DNA of 63,524 nt, taken from assembly GCA_015680685.1 (NCBI GenBank), contig MNCI01020885.1, positions 66,782-130,305 of the forward strand, written 5' to 3'. The stretch comes from Gnetum montanum (Eukaryota > Streptophyta > Gnetopsida > Gnetales > Gnetaceae). Shown here piece by piece: positions 24,540 through 36,500 of this stretch. The stretch's first letter is position 1. Every line of letters starts with the position of its first letter. The notes under the pieces are model-generated. The model did no database searches and had not been told where the DNA came from. It worked only from the letters and a program-made list of their open reading frames with translations. Made by a program: the position numbers and the translations under genes.

Positions 24540-24760
24540 TTGTAGAAGATTTAGAGCATAGCCAATAGTTAGATTTTTTTCAAATTTTTTGAAGTCTCTA
24601 GGGGCGTAGCCGATAGAAATTTTTCTACATTTCTAGGCTACACTCTTCGAGGTAGCCTAGAGTTAGACGTTTTTCTAGGACTCTCTAAACTATACTACTT
24701 AAAGTAAGAAAAAATTTGAAAATTTTTGCTAAATATGAACAATGCTGAAAACTATGATAC
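24540..24760 (-). repeat. Possible fragment of an X-type LTR (U3)
   Basis: Contains GAGCATAGCC, GGCTACACTCTTCGAGGTAG and AAATTTTT stretches in the order and spacing seen in the palindromic part of the X LTRs. Similarity is short and imperfect. If real, the module above it is the 3' end of another X-type copy. Confidence 0.35.
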
Positions 24761-24877
24761 TATTAATCTTGCAAATTGAAATAATGCCAAATTGCTATAA
24801 CATGCAAACTAAGACAATGCGATACATGCACACATGTGAAATGAAATGTTAATGCTATGCTAACATGCTATACCCTA

Positions 24878-27800
24878 ATGAGTACCAGGTGCATCAAATG
24901 TGTATGTTGACATCATATACATGTAGGGCCCAAGGGGCCCTAGGATATACTTTTTCTAGGTTATGCTATGTCGTGCTAATTTTTGCTAAGTGTAAATTAA
25001 TAAATTTTTGAAAAAATGCATCTATTATGTACTAACATTGCACCTGTTATTTGTGTGATCACAGGGTATTGTTAAAGTCCAGCATGGTCATCATGGAGCT
25101 TGTCAGCATCCTTTGCTACATGAATGAGTCAATTCCCAACATGTCCACACTGAATATGAAGTTGGATCATCAAGCAATATGGTTTTAGCTAGGGGCATCC
25201 AAGTTCTTGGCATTCCTACTACAACACTTTAGTATGACCATGTGGTCATACTTAGCAGTGGAGGCTATGGCTACCATCACTGAGACATTACTTCTTAGGA
25301 TTAATTGGGACATACTAAGGTTCATGTTTAATGAGCCCATGATTGGCAATGATAGAGTAAGTGGTTTAAGGTGAGGCCCAGGGGCTCTCATCCCCTATCT
25401 AGGATCTAGGGGATGCCAAAGTGTTCCTATTATAGTAGGAGCAACACTCTCTTCATTGCTTTGCATGTACATACAATGTTCTAGAATCCACTTGCCATTG
25501 TATACTATGTAGGAGGGTAAATGCTTCTATGATTTTGTGTTGTGTTTCTTGCTATTGACCCATGCTGGATATGCTAACCACTAAGTGCTCATGTTTTATG
25601 CCAAATTTAAAGTTGATGATTAGAGACTCCAGAATGAGCTAGAGGCTCTTGCCTTGACCTACACCACCCTAGAGGTATGCTTCCCTAGTATGAACTTTTG
25701 AGAGGCTGTACTTGAGCAGGTGGGAGAAGAATTAAAGAAATACTTCACTCAATACTTGAAGGAATTCGAGTAGTGCAAAACCCTCACTTAGCTTAATGAA
25801 GGATGGGCTAGTGGCAAGCCAAACTTTGAGGAGATCATTGCACTTCCACCACTGCCTCACACACCATTTGTTCCACATAAGGGTTTGTGCATTTAACTTT
25901 TAATCTTGATCACATTCACTCATTGATTTGCCCTTACATACTGCTAACATTAATTTTTCCTATGTTATAGCTATAGTTGCTACAGGAGAGGTGACAGTAG
26001 TCACCACAGGATGTAGTGAGGCCACCCTCATCATGAAGTACGGTGATGTAGAGGGGGCACAACATTGATTGTGCCATAGAGCCTTAGAGGCATTGACCAA
26101 TCAGCTCACGCATGATGGGTTGATGGACCTTTTCTTAGCCCTTAGCCTAAGCATTTTAGTGGTTGAGATGGTCATCATTATAAAATCCTTTAGCAACAAT
26201 GCCCACCACTTTATCACCCACATGCACAGAGTGAAGGTAATCTTGGACCTTAATAATGCCTTCTTTGCTAACCTCTTTGGCCTCTCCTTTGAGGGCTCAT
26301 TGGTCATTAACAAGACTAGTAGAGAGGTGGACTAAAAAGGAAAGATCAAGAAGTGGCTGAGAACCACTTGATCTCACAAAGGCATCATGGTTAAAGACAT
26401 GCATGTGCCTAATGTCTAGGAGCTATACTCTCTTTTTTGTACCTGTGCCTTTCTGAAGTTGCTCTCCCAAGGAAAAATCCGTGGGGTGGAGCAGGCATGG
26501 ATGATGAGGGAGGTATTGGAGGAGAGCATGAGGTTTAACTAGGACTCCTTTCTTATTTTCAAACTATAAGCCAAGACTAATAGACTTCCCTACAACCTCC
26601 AGGCAAGGTCTCATGTGCACTTCATGTTATTCATATCATATTTGTGAAGGTTCATGGAGTTTTTGGTGGTCTAGGATAGTAGGCACTAGGTAGTGTAGGA
26701 TCGTGAGTAGTTGTCCAAGCCTTGGGTTAGGCACTTGTTTGCAACCACCTACACATACGACCCCCCAAAGGGGATTGATGAGTCATACTTAATTACAACC
26801 AAAGCCCACCTAGGGAGGTCATGGTCACATTATTCCCATGATAGTATGGGTGAGTATCCCCAAACCATTATTGGGGATGCAAACAAGGCCAACCGTTACA
26901 TTGCAACAACTATGGGACCTTCCAAAATGAAGATCAAGAGGCCACACCTAGCAGAGAAGGTTGTCCCTATAGTTGGACAAGTGAGCACCAAGAAAATATG
27001 CTTCAAGATACCTACTTTGTGCATGGATGTTGTAGGTTAGTTTGTGTGTAGATGCGTTTGTTTCATGTTTTCTATGTTTATGTTTTTATGTTTTCTTGTT
27101 ATGTTATGCTAATGCTATTATGCTATGTTTGTGATTTAGGCAAGAGGGCTACTGAAGCAACCATAGTGACAACAATAGAGATGGTCCCTCCTTAAGCTAA
27201 AGAGGAGGATGCACCCAGGGAGGGGCTGCACAAGGCCATAGATGGCTTCTAGTAGGTTGATGTAGAGGGGTTGTTCCATTGTGACGAGGGTGATTTTACT
27301 AGCCTCTTTGATGGTGTGTAGTTGGGAGATCCCCCTACTCTCACACCTGAGGGCTTACTTGGTAAGAACTTTAAGTTTCCATCTAGTTTTCTCTTTTTCT
27401 TTTTCATCTTTGGCTATTTAGTTACTGCTAAATATTGTATCATGTTGGGTTATAGCCTCAAATATTCCTACTAGTGATCCACCAGCCGTGCCTACTCCTC
27501 GCATGAAGCTATGGATTAAGATGCTAGATAAATTCACCTTCATGGAAATCATGGTTGAGGACATGGTGGACTGCATATAGTAGATGGATCCCAAACTTGG
27601 TATGCATGTTCTTCTACTTATGTTGCTTTACTAATTTTATGCTTAGTCTATGGCTAATGTTGATTTGCTTGTTGCATGCTAATAGTTCTAAGCTCTACTG
27701 GGATTTGAACCAAGTGGCCAAAGTGGATGTTGTTCCCAAGTATTCTCTTAAAGTTGAGAAAGTACCTCATCATGTGTACAAGGCAGCTAGCAAGTGCATG

Positions 27801-28760
27801 CTTTCTAGTGCAAAAGTGTTATGGAGCTATAGGTGCTCAAATGAGCACATGTAGAAATCCATGCATGAGCTTTAGGAGATGATGGCGAAGCCAAAATGAA
27901 AAGATTGAGGATCTTCAATCTCGATATGATTTTCTGATAGCTTGGGCATGGGGAGATGGTACCTGGTGAATTATAGAGATTGATTATGTCAAGTACTGGT
28001 CGATGATCAAGGTCAAGAATGAGGTCACTCGAGAGGTCATTAAGTAGAAGCTACAAATGGACCTACTTACCTAGAAGGGTCAGGAGTGGAAGAGCTTCAA
28101 TGCTAAGGTGTACAAATGGAGGCACATGTAGAAGGACCACAAACACCACTATAAGAATGAGTGAGATGCATATCTGCAACAAATCAAAGAGGAGTGCATC
28201 AAAGCCCATCGCCTTGAGTTGTTCGTTGAGATGATTGGCGGGAGTTGGGCTTTTGAGATATTCACTTTCCACATAGTGGTTAGTGACTCTCTTGAGTGGG
28301 AGATTTCCATGTCCTTAGGGGAGACTTCATTTGCCACATTTTCAATGTAGCCACCTACATGGACTACTATGGATGAAGACAAGACCCTTGCAAGTGTTGA
28401 CTTCGACTAGGAAGATTAGATGTAGTTATTAGAGGACAAGATCCTCTAATGCTTGGAGGAGAGCCTTGATAGAATATCTATAGACATGGTCAATGAAGAA
28501 CCCTCTTAAGTTAGATCTTTTACATTACTTTTTATGCTATTTTCTATTAGTTGGATATTGTAGAATTCCTTACACTTTTTTATGTCTCATTGTTGTTGCT
28601 AACAGGTACTAGGCGATGCTATAGGTCTTAGTTGCATGGAAAAAGAAGAAGAGCCTCCAACCCCACCTAGCACCACTAGTTAGGCAAATCTTGATGTAGC
28701 CCTACCACCAAGCACTTTTGTATTTTGTGTATTCTTGATGTATGATATAGAGGATGAAAT
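24878..28760 (+). pseudogene. Antisense intron-bearing extra gene of X (about 1000 codons, unknown)
   Basis: Degenerate plus-strand gene, opposite to gag-pol. Proposed ATG at 24878. Candidate introns: 24889-25064, 25371-25585, 25883-25970, 27036-27139, 27362-27455, 27600-27685, 28510-28605. All have GT and AG ends and several carry a TGCTAAC/TGCTAA branch-like site. Joining keeps the frame across introns 1, 3, 4 and 5; introns 2 and 6 are off by one, and I did not settle the frame at 7. Exon 4 (25971-27035) runs 355 codons without a frameshift; of its 11 stops, 6 are TAG, 3 TGA and 2 TAA. Visible features: a coiled-coil-like second half of exon 3, a segment ending YDPPKGIDESYL in exon 4, an acidic part of exon 5, and a Pro-rich acidic tail (KEEEPPTPPS). 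No family recognised. Tat elements are known to carry extra ORFs, some antisense. Confidence 0.6.
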
Positions 28761-28874
28761 GGGTTGTATATTTTTTATAAGATGATGCAAAAATTTTGTC
28801 ATGTGGAGGTGTATGATGAGTAGACTTTTGTATTTATTTGCTATGTGTTGTGCAAATGATGTAATAGATAATGC

Positions 28875-29160
28875 GATTACTAGTTTTAGGCTATTTCAGG
28901 CCGGACATGTAGATAATTCTTTGATAGTTTTAAGCCATTTTGGGCCTCAACGATAATAGAAATTTGAATGCCAATTTTAGGCCATGGTAGGCCATGCGCT
29001 ACTTTAAGGCCTTTTTGGGCCATGTGACATAAGAGAGATTACCAGTTTTAGGCCATGGTGGGCTGCATAGTAGTTTAAGGCCATTTTAAGCCACAGATTG
29101 CTAGTTTAAGGCCATGGAAGGCCATGCATTGCTAGTTTAAGGTTATAGTGGGTCATGGTA
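28875..29160. repeat. Minisatellite 2 of X: GGCC hairpin units
   Basis: About eight units around TAGTTTAAGGCCATGGAAGG plus CCATGCATTGC, 30-45 bp long. Each unit has a 4-bp stem, usually GGCC/GGCC, around a 6-nt loop, placed eight bases after the unit start exactly as in minisatellite 1. It lies just past the 3' end of the antisense gene. Confidence 0.8.
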
Positions 29161-29399
29161 TTTTTTGTAACTTTTGTATTTTATGATGTTTATGTATTTT
29201 GAAGTTTTTATGTGTAAAATAACTACTAAAAGAAACTAAGAGAAAATGTAAACTTAGCATAATGCACAACTAGAGAAAACACATAAAGAAAGGCATAATG
29301 CAAAAGATGCAAAAAACCTAGCTAATGTAAAATACAAACAAAATGTAAACAAGTAAAGTGTACATAAGTGGGGCAAGTAGGGACCCCGCACCTATTGGA

Positions 29400-30135
29400 C
29401 TAAGGGGATGCCTTAGCCATGTAGCTATTTTCTAATCTAGTGTGTGTTAGAAGGCACATAGGGCCTAGCGGGTGCAATACAGTACTTGCCTTGATCTTCA
29501 TTAGCTATGTTGAAGGGAAATTCTACCCACAAAGTGTCTTCTAGAGGGTTAGGGACTTCTTTTGGCTCTTCAAGTTGGTTTGCTTTACATTTTTCTCCTT
29601 CATATTTTGTGGGAGACATGTCATTGGGGAATTCCACCTCTAACCCTTGCTCAACATCAATGTTGTTAATGGTCAGAGGGGTTGCACTGTCACTTTGTAT
29701 GATAACCTTTCCACCTTCATATGGAAGATGGATTTCCTAATGGATTGGGAAGGAGATGGCCCATAGCCAGGGTAACTATAGCCTACCCAAGATCAAGTTG
29801 AAACCTAGCATCTCTTCAACCACTATGAACTCTACAATGATGGGGAATTGCTCCTTTGCCATGAAGGCTATCATGATAGTTCCTCTTATGAAAAAATGTG
29901 ACCCATTGAATGACTTCAGGCATGTTTTCTTTGTTGGTTGGATCTAGTCAACAAGATCAAGCTTGTCAACAACCATGTATGGAATGACATTAGTTGTCAT
30001 CTTGTCATCGACATGCATCTTGCAAATCCTACATTCTTCCACATGAATGGTAATGAACATCGGTGTGGTAATTACTTGATACTTCTCAAGGTCCACCTTA
30101 ATTGCTTCATCATGAAATGCCAGGGGCATTGAACT
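29400..30135 (-). pseudogene. Protease region of X
   Basis: Retropepsin-like domain. The active-site block reads VDDKMTTNVIPY where VDDG(A/S)-x-x-N(V/I)xP is expected, so the Gly is Lys. About 90 residues further, FNLILGRL matches the conserved I-L-G-R block, followed by EGGKVIIQSDSATPL. A Glu/Pro-rich linker and KYCIAPARPYVPSNTH end the frame near 29400. The RT that should follow is 5 kb away. Confidence 0.72.
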
Positions 30136-31059
30136 TGATTCCTAGGAAGGGGAAGGCAACATCATAGCATGCATGGACTATTCATCAACTAGGATGTTCT
30201 CCATAATAGGAATGGAGGTCAACATGCACACTAACACTTCATGATAGGTGGAGGAGGTCATTGCCAAGTCATATGTTGTATTTTTTTTAATTTAAAAGCC
30301 TAGTTGACTTGTGCTAATGTGTCAAGGGAATCTTTGCCATTGTTTTTTGCTTTGTTGTTGATGGCCTTCATCTCCTCCATTCAGTCCAAGAGACAAATCT
30401 CTCATGGAGGGGATTTGAGCCTTACTTAGTTTGTTTGCTTTGAAGTTTTAGTGCTCTGTTGTTGGTTGCTAGTTGTTGTAGCCTCTTCAGTTGGTTGGGC
30501 CATTGGTATGGAGGACAAAGGAATAATCTTTGGTAGGCCTAATGCCTTTGCTTCTGGTGTTGCCTAAGCATTCAATTAGCAAGGTGCTCATTAGGCTTCC
30601 TGGTTTGCCATCTCATTTGTTTGTTGAAGTCACTTACAAGATGAGGTCCTGGGCAAGTAGGGGCTGATGCATTGCCCACCATTGAACTTGTAGTAGGTGG
30701 GGATTCTACATGTTGTGGCATCCTTACAGTGAAGGACATTTGGGTTATTGCAATTACAACATGCAATAGGAACCTGATCACAAAAGATATTATGAATGCT
30801 CAAGGTGATGCTCTAATGACAAAAGGAACCCTCAAACTAGTTGCTATGAAAGAGGTCCTAGTGCTACCAGAGGGCACATGAACCACAAATGGCTCCCATG
30901 CTGATTTTGCATCATCATCAATGCAGATGACATTGATGATGTACCCTACACTACTTGTGTTGAGCGAGTTCTTATAAATCCCCATTGATTGGGTTTTTGG
31001 GTACACTTGGTTGGTAGCGTTAAGGACCAACTCATCCTTATCAATCATGCATTGGATGT
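30136..31059 (-). other. X gag-protease linker, degenerate
   Basis: Coding continues on the minus strand in pieces (30572-30781, 30800-31059), Ser/Pro/Thr-rich, consistent with the linker between the gag knuckle and protease. No separate domain recognised. Confidence 0.45.
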
Positions 31060-32983
31060 TGTTCTGCAAAGCCATATAGAAGTCTGTGTCATGACCTTGT
31101 AGTTGGTGATACTAGTAAAACTGATCCAATCTAAAATGCTTAGGAACTAGGGGCTCATTAGGTAGTGTAGTTGAAGGATTTTTTAGGAGCTTACAATATT
31201 GTTCACACTTCTTATGAGCATCTTTAGACATTTTCTTGTACTAGATGTGCCCAACATGAAGCAATTGGTCCAATAGCTCTGATCACTTGATGGGCAACAA
31301 TGTATACTTTGAGTGATCCTTATGCTTGAAGTTAGGCCTTGTAGTAGCTGGTGTCATGGCCATCAACGATGTAGGCTGGTTGTTTACTACTAGGGTAGAA
31401 CTAGCCACCTTGTTATTATTGGTTGGAACCTTGGGTGAATTGGCCATTGGTTTGGCATTGGCAAGCTTAGCCTCGTTGGCCACTATTTCTATAGTTGTGG
31501 TTGCTTGCTTCCCTTTGTCCTTGTCTTTCTCCATCTTTGCATGTAAGTTTTTGGAGGACATGTAGGCTGGATCCTTGCTAGCCTCCATTGCATACTAAAT
31601 GCCCTTAGTTTGAGAAAATTCTTGGCTTAGGAACTATAGGACATGGTAGTATAGTTTTGACTTGATGAAGTTGTTCACTCTGCCTTTAAAGATGGAAAGT
31701 AGGTGAGTTTCTGTGATAGGCTCATGGATCTTGTTAAGTGAGGTGGTCCACCACTTGATGAATTTTTGCATGGGCTCTAAGTGGCCCTACTTGACCTACA
31801 TCAACTAGTCAATGGTTGACTTGGGCTTCAAGTTATACTTGAAGTGAGTGATGAATTGGATAAGCAATTCCTCTAAAGAAGTGATGGAGGCCTTGGGAAG
31901 CACATAGTACTAATCTAGTTCCTTGCCAATCAGTGACCTGGTAAACATGTGGATGATGTCATTCAACCATGCCTACAGGGTTGCTAGATGGGCATTAGGA
32001 TCCCCTTCACTATTGTATTTGGTGAACTATGGGAGTGGGACCCCAATGGGCAATGCCAATGGTGGAATTACAAGATAGATTGGATCATCCTAGTAAAATT
32101 CCATCACATGTACAATTTCTAAGGAGGTGGCCTTAAGTTGCTTGACCTCTTTGATTAGTCTTTGGATCACCTGGAATGCTTGATCCAAGCTGAGTGTACT
32201 TGTAGTGGTAGGTTGCATGGGTTGTACTTTCTACTGTGGTTGTTAGGTAACCCATGACCCAACTATGAGTTGCATGACCACATGTGATGCTTGTTTCATG
32301 GGCTATGCCATGGACATAGCACTTGGGCCCCACCGTGGGTTTGTGAGCTAGGCCATTGTAAAGGGTGTCAATGTGGTAGGTGGGATGAATGACACCTGAG
32401 CCACATACAATGGGGAAGGAATGTGCATGGTGTGCATGTACGGTTACCTAGATGCAACAGTTATTACTATGGAAGGCTTGATGACCTAAATAGGATGAAT
32501 GGACTAAACAAGTTGAACAAGTTGTGAAGGAATGATGAAGGGCATGCTGAAAGGAAGACTAAAAGGAAAAGTAGCATCCTAGTGCATCTATGGCATCTAG
32601 TGGGCTACCACCATAGGTGTTGACTTGGGAGGTGACATCAAGCTATGATACTATGAAGGAATGAAAGCAGAGGTTGTCTGCTAGAATGAGGCATGGAATG
32701 GGTTCACATGCTCAAATTGAGCCTTGAACTTGTCTAGATCCTCTTGGAGGGGCTCCTTGTAGTTTGTCCCTTCCTCATGGCTCATGTTGTAGATGAGGTT
32801 GTCGAACATCCACTAGTAATATTCCATGAGTGGGACAAATTAAAAATTGAAAGGGATCCATTTCCTCCCATTATGGTACATGATCTCATAACTAGATTTG
32901 GCCTCCATTTCTTGGTGGTGTAAGGGTAAACCCACTTGGAGTTTTTCACAAATGAAGTTATATTGCTCGTTGTTGAGCACCAT
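31060..32983 (-). pseudogene. gag of X
   Basis: ATG at 32983 begins MVLNNEQYNFICEKLQVGL; an upstream start is possible. The capsid-type block near 32000-32050 has KYNSEGDPNAHL, matching the G-x-G-D-P-x-x-H-L start of plant gag domains, then a SITSLEELLIQFITHF block. 31283-31588 is a Lys/Asn/Thr-rich linker. Near 31090-31130 an H-x-L-x-GHDT segment corresponds to the Tat knuckle C-x-x-H-x-x-x-GHDT-x-x-C, with both Cys lost. Interrupted by several in-frame stops. Confidence 0.75.
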
Positions 32984-33478
32984 GACCTTAGGAGGCAGGT
33001 TATGCTACTAGAGAGATTCCCTTTGTGCCAAGATAGGACCCCCAACCCCAAGAAGGTTAATTTGTATTTCCTATTGAATGGGTTGGACAACAACAACACT
33101 CAGAGCAGAGGTCGAAGGCTATTTAGGATTCATTATGCAAAGAAGAATGCCAACACTTGGTGGTTTGCAAAAGCTGAAAAATGACTAAGTGCATAAACAA
33201 AGAAAAATGACTAAGTATAAAAATGTAGAAAAATGAATAACTGTAAATTGCTAAAAAAATGCTAACTCTAGGACTACACTTAGAGCTTATTACACTCACT
33301 ACGCTAAAGCTAGCTACACTTTGTTGAGAACCCAAAATTTGGTCAAGTGAAAGTTATGTGCTTTGGTGTTGTTTAGTGGGGTTCTAGGGGAACTAACAAT
33401 GAGGTCTAGTCTACATCAACAATGCAAAGAGCATGAAAAGTAATAACCAAGGGATGGCTGAAGACGGAAATGGCGAAG

Positions 33479-33496
33479 GCCCTCCTTTAAGTGCTA
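33479..33496 (-). promoter_or_regulatory. Candidate primer-binding site of X
   Basis: Six bases inside the 5' LTR the minus strand reads TAGCACTTAAAGGAGGGC. Z has TGGTGCTAGAAGGAGGGC in the same place. The start differs from TGG by one transition. I could not match it to a plant tRNA 3' end from memory. Confidence 0.35.
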
Positions 33497-33502
33497 GAAA
33501 AA

Positions 33503-35204
33503 TGTTGCAACCAAAAATGTCAAAGGCTGGAATAGGACACCAAGAGGCCCGCAATTGCACAATCTTGACCCCACTCCTATGCAAGGGCCTACTAGAAAAT
33601 GGAAGCAGGGTACCCTTGATGGTCTCGTTGATTGAATTGGGACTTACATGTGTTACGAGGAAATGAGTGTTAAGGTGTAGATATGGTGTTTTGTGATGTT
33701 CGCGGTGTCCACAGGTGTGCGCATAGCAAAGTTTTCAAACCTAAAAATGAGGGTACGAACATGCGAATACCTAATTAAATGTTGAAAAATGTGAATAAAA
33801 TGCTATAATGCAAGATAAAATGTTACAAAATTAGCAATATGTAGGTGAAAAAGAAAGAGGCACCACCCCAAATAGGGGGGGAGGGGGGAGGGAGAGCGTA
33901 GTCAATTACAAAGGAAAGTTTAGGATGTACACAGTGTACAACAAGCATAGTAGGGGAGGGTATTCATAGTCTCAGGGTGTCTAGTTGCAAAGAACTAATG
34001 TTCACTATGGAGTCAGAGCCTACTAGGTTGGCTACCATGATGTCCTAGAAGTTACGGTGGCTAACGGTGTGCTGGGCGATGTACAATAGCACCATGGTGG
34101 TGTGCAATGGTGTCCGATTATGTCCCAAAGTTTGTCAAGGTGCTAAGCAAGCTTGAGTGCAAGGTTTCTTATGCCAAAATGCTAATTATTAAATGAAAAA
34201 TGCCAACCTCTAAAACATGAGGCACAAGGGTATTTATAGGGTTAGGGTTAGCATGACTCGTGGATTGAGCACGACATGGTAGAGGGGTAGTTGAGACTAC
34301 GCTAGCCCCAACTATGCTCTCGCTAAAGTAAAATGGTGTTTTTTTGGTGTGCTCTAGTGGACCCCATGAAACTACCAAATTGTGACTATGCTTCCAAGAC
34401 TGCATGTGCAAGTACCAAACAAATCTCAATGTACTTCAAACTAATGAAAAATAGTGCAATTTGGAGACTACACTCTGGGACTACATTGCCCACCCTCTCA
34501 AGTGGTGTTGAGGATAGGTAGAATTTAGGAGCAAATGGGTGGATGCAAAAGAAATAAAAATTGCTAATATTTCTTACCAAAGGAATGTTTGAGCTAAGAT
34601 GCAAGCTAGTGTTGACTGGAGGCTTTTGAAGGAAACTTTGGCAAACTACACTACCTATGCTTTGGAGCATAGCCTTGGGAGTTAGGCAAATCTTGCCAAA
34701 AAATGATGCTTTATGAAAGCTACGCTTGCTATTCTCTAGAGTGTAGTATCGAAGGTGTGAGCATAGCCCTGACACTCAAAAAAAATTGGCAAATATGATG
34801 TGCCCATGTAGACTATGCTAGCTATGCTCTAGAGCATAGTAAGAAGCATAGGCTTAGGAGTTAGAAAATTTCCCAAAATGTTTCATCCATCCCATACATG
34901 CTCAACAACCTTCAGCTTAACACTTAGGAAAATTTGCAAAATTGATCATTCCAAGGCCAACTATGCTCCAGAGCATAGTCTTGGGGGGGTGAGCGTAGTT
35001 AGGACACTTAGAGAAATTTGCAGCTACTATTAACACTAAGAAAATTTTGCAAATCTGCAGTCCATGTCAACTACGCTAACTACACTCTGGAGTGTAGTCC
35101 TAGTAGTTGAAGTGTAGTCTTAATACTTAGAGCAATTTGCCAAGTTTTGACACTTAGCCAAATTTGTAGTTGAGTTTTAAGAGCCCAAATTTGGTGATGT
35201 TTTA
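33503..35204 (-). repeat. 5' LTR of X
   Basis: Starts TGTTGCAACC at 33503 and ends near GTTTTA at 35204. TATA box at 34231-34238 and palindromes at 34822-35098. G-rich run at 33878-33896 on the plus strand, the counterpart of 18258-18281. Adjoins the candidate primer site and gag on the low-coordinate side, as a 5' LTR should on the minus strand. Confidence 0.85.
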
Positions 35205-35209
35205 GTAAC

Positions 35210-35830
35210 TCTTATGGGAAAACTATAGACCAAGCTATAAGCTGACATTATGATAGCCTTTTTAAATCTAATACAATAAATCCATAATGCAAATTAAAAA
35301 TAATTGATCCAATTTTTTGGATTCCCCTCCATTGACTTTTTGATGTAGGAAATAAGATTTTTATTTATAAATTCCGCTAAGCCATTCCATTAAGGATAAT
35401 AATTTAAAGAAGAAAATAGAAAGATGGATTTCTCTAATGTCCATGTTATAAATTGCTTAGATTGTAAAGGTTCATTCTTAGATAAGAACACTTTAAGCAT
35501 ACCAAAGCAACTTAGAATTTGAACTTTTAAGAACTTACTTATATCTGATGCTGAACTTTTTCTTAGAGCTTTTACTTCAGATCATTTAGTGAAGTAATTA
35601 GTGGCTATGAAAATAAAATTATGTTCAACACTTGAAGGAGTAATTGTACCAATAAAATCTAAGCCCCATTCTTGAAATGGTCTATTTGCAATTATTGATT
35701 TTAAGGGAGCTCTAGCCTTTTTAATTTTTGGTCCACAAATTTAACATTTGCAACATTTTTGAATCATTGAACTAATATCTTGATACATACTAGGCCAATG
35801 GAAATCATAGTAGAGAATATGTTGTATGGT
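35210..35830 (-). pseudogene. N-terminal and core part of Z integrase
   Basis: The zinc-binding region is visible near 35740-35800 (YYDFHWPSMYQ then KCCKC). The core follows at 35630-35690 with RPFQEWGLDFIGTITPSS and ATNYFTK, where the catalytic Asp of ATDYFTK is Asn. Near 35250 a KKAIIMSAYSLVYSFPI segment matches the WAxRxxxKRxxGxxPYxLVYG block. X is inserted shortly after it; the remaining C-terminus is at 17629-17893. Confidence 0.82.
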
Positions 35831-36229
35831 AGACTTAGAAGACTCATAAAACAAATTAGAATGATCATGAAATTATTCTAAAATAGGACTGATTTGATTA
35901 TTGTGAACACATTCCAAAAAAACCCCTTTGAAGTCCATTCAATATAAGATTCCATCTTTAACCATAAAATTATTTTCCTTTTTGAAGAAAGTTCCTTTTT
36001 AACTTGTAATTAATTATTTGGAACTTTTCTCGTGTTAAGGAATTCTAGAATTTCATCATATCAGTTTCCCTCATGAGTTCTTAGTATGGATATTTCATCT
36101 TCTCTAGCCATTAACTTGGCTAATCCCATTCCTTTAATAGTCTTGCATATTTCTAATGAAAATTTGAAACCTTGAAGCTTTATATGCCAGTTCCATCATT
36201 TTAATCCAATTTCATTTTAAGCCAAGAAT

Positions 36230-36500
36230 TATTTGACCTTAGGCTTTATTAGCATAATATGAACCAAGTAATATTTGAAATGTAGAAGTGCTTTAATGAT
36301 TGCAAATGCTTGTTTCTCTAAATCAGAATAATTTAACTCAAAGCCTTTAAGCTGATACCCAAAAAATCCATTTGGTTCATCTTGACCTTTGTCTCTTTGA
36401 GTTAGAATGGTAGCAATTGAATCATTTGAGGTAAAAGCATATAACTAGAAATCTTTCTTCATTTTTGGTTTTACCAAGTATGAAGCTTCTTGAATAGCCT
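36230..36500 (-). pseudogene. gypsy-type RNase H of Z
   Basis: Lies directly downstream of RT. Blocks: LYAFTSNDSIATILTQ, PNGFFGYQLKGFELNYSD and LEKQAFAIIKALLHFKYYL, matching the family's E-x-x-Y-x-x-x-E-K-x-x-x-A-x-x-x-A-x-x-x-x-x-x-Y-L pattern. Broken by a few stops. Confidence 0.8.

Larger units (their letters stand above)
17899..35204 (-). mobile_element. Element X: 17.3-kb Tat-like retrotransposon inserted in Z integrase
   Basis: LTRs at 17899-19613 and 33503-35204; target duplication ATAAC (17894-17898) and GTAAC (35205-35209), one transition apart. Minus-strand gag (31060-32983), protease (29400-30135), RT remnant, RNase H (23707-24186), second archaeal/dual-type RNase H (23240-23676) and integrase (21870-22990). 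On the opposite strand, between protease and the RT remnant, lies an intron-bearing coding region (24878-28760). Two minisatellite arrays occur at 21150-21832 and 28875-29160. The size and dual RNase H place it near the Ogre/Tat group. Confidence 0.82.
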
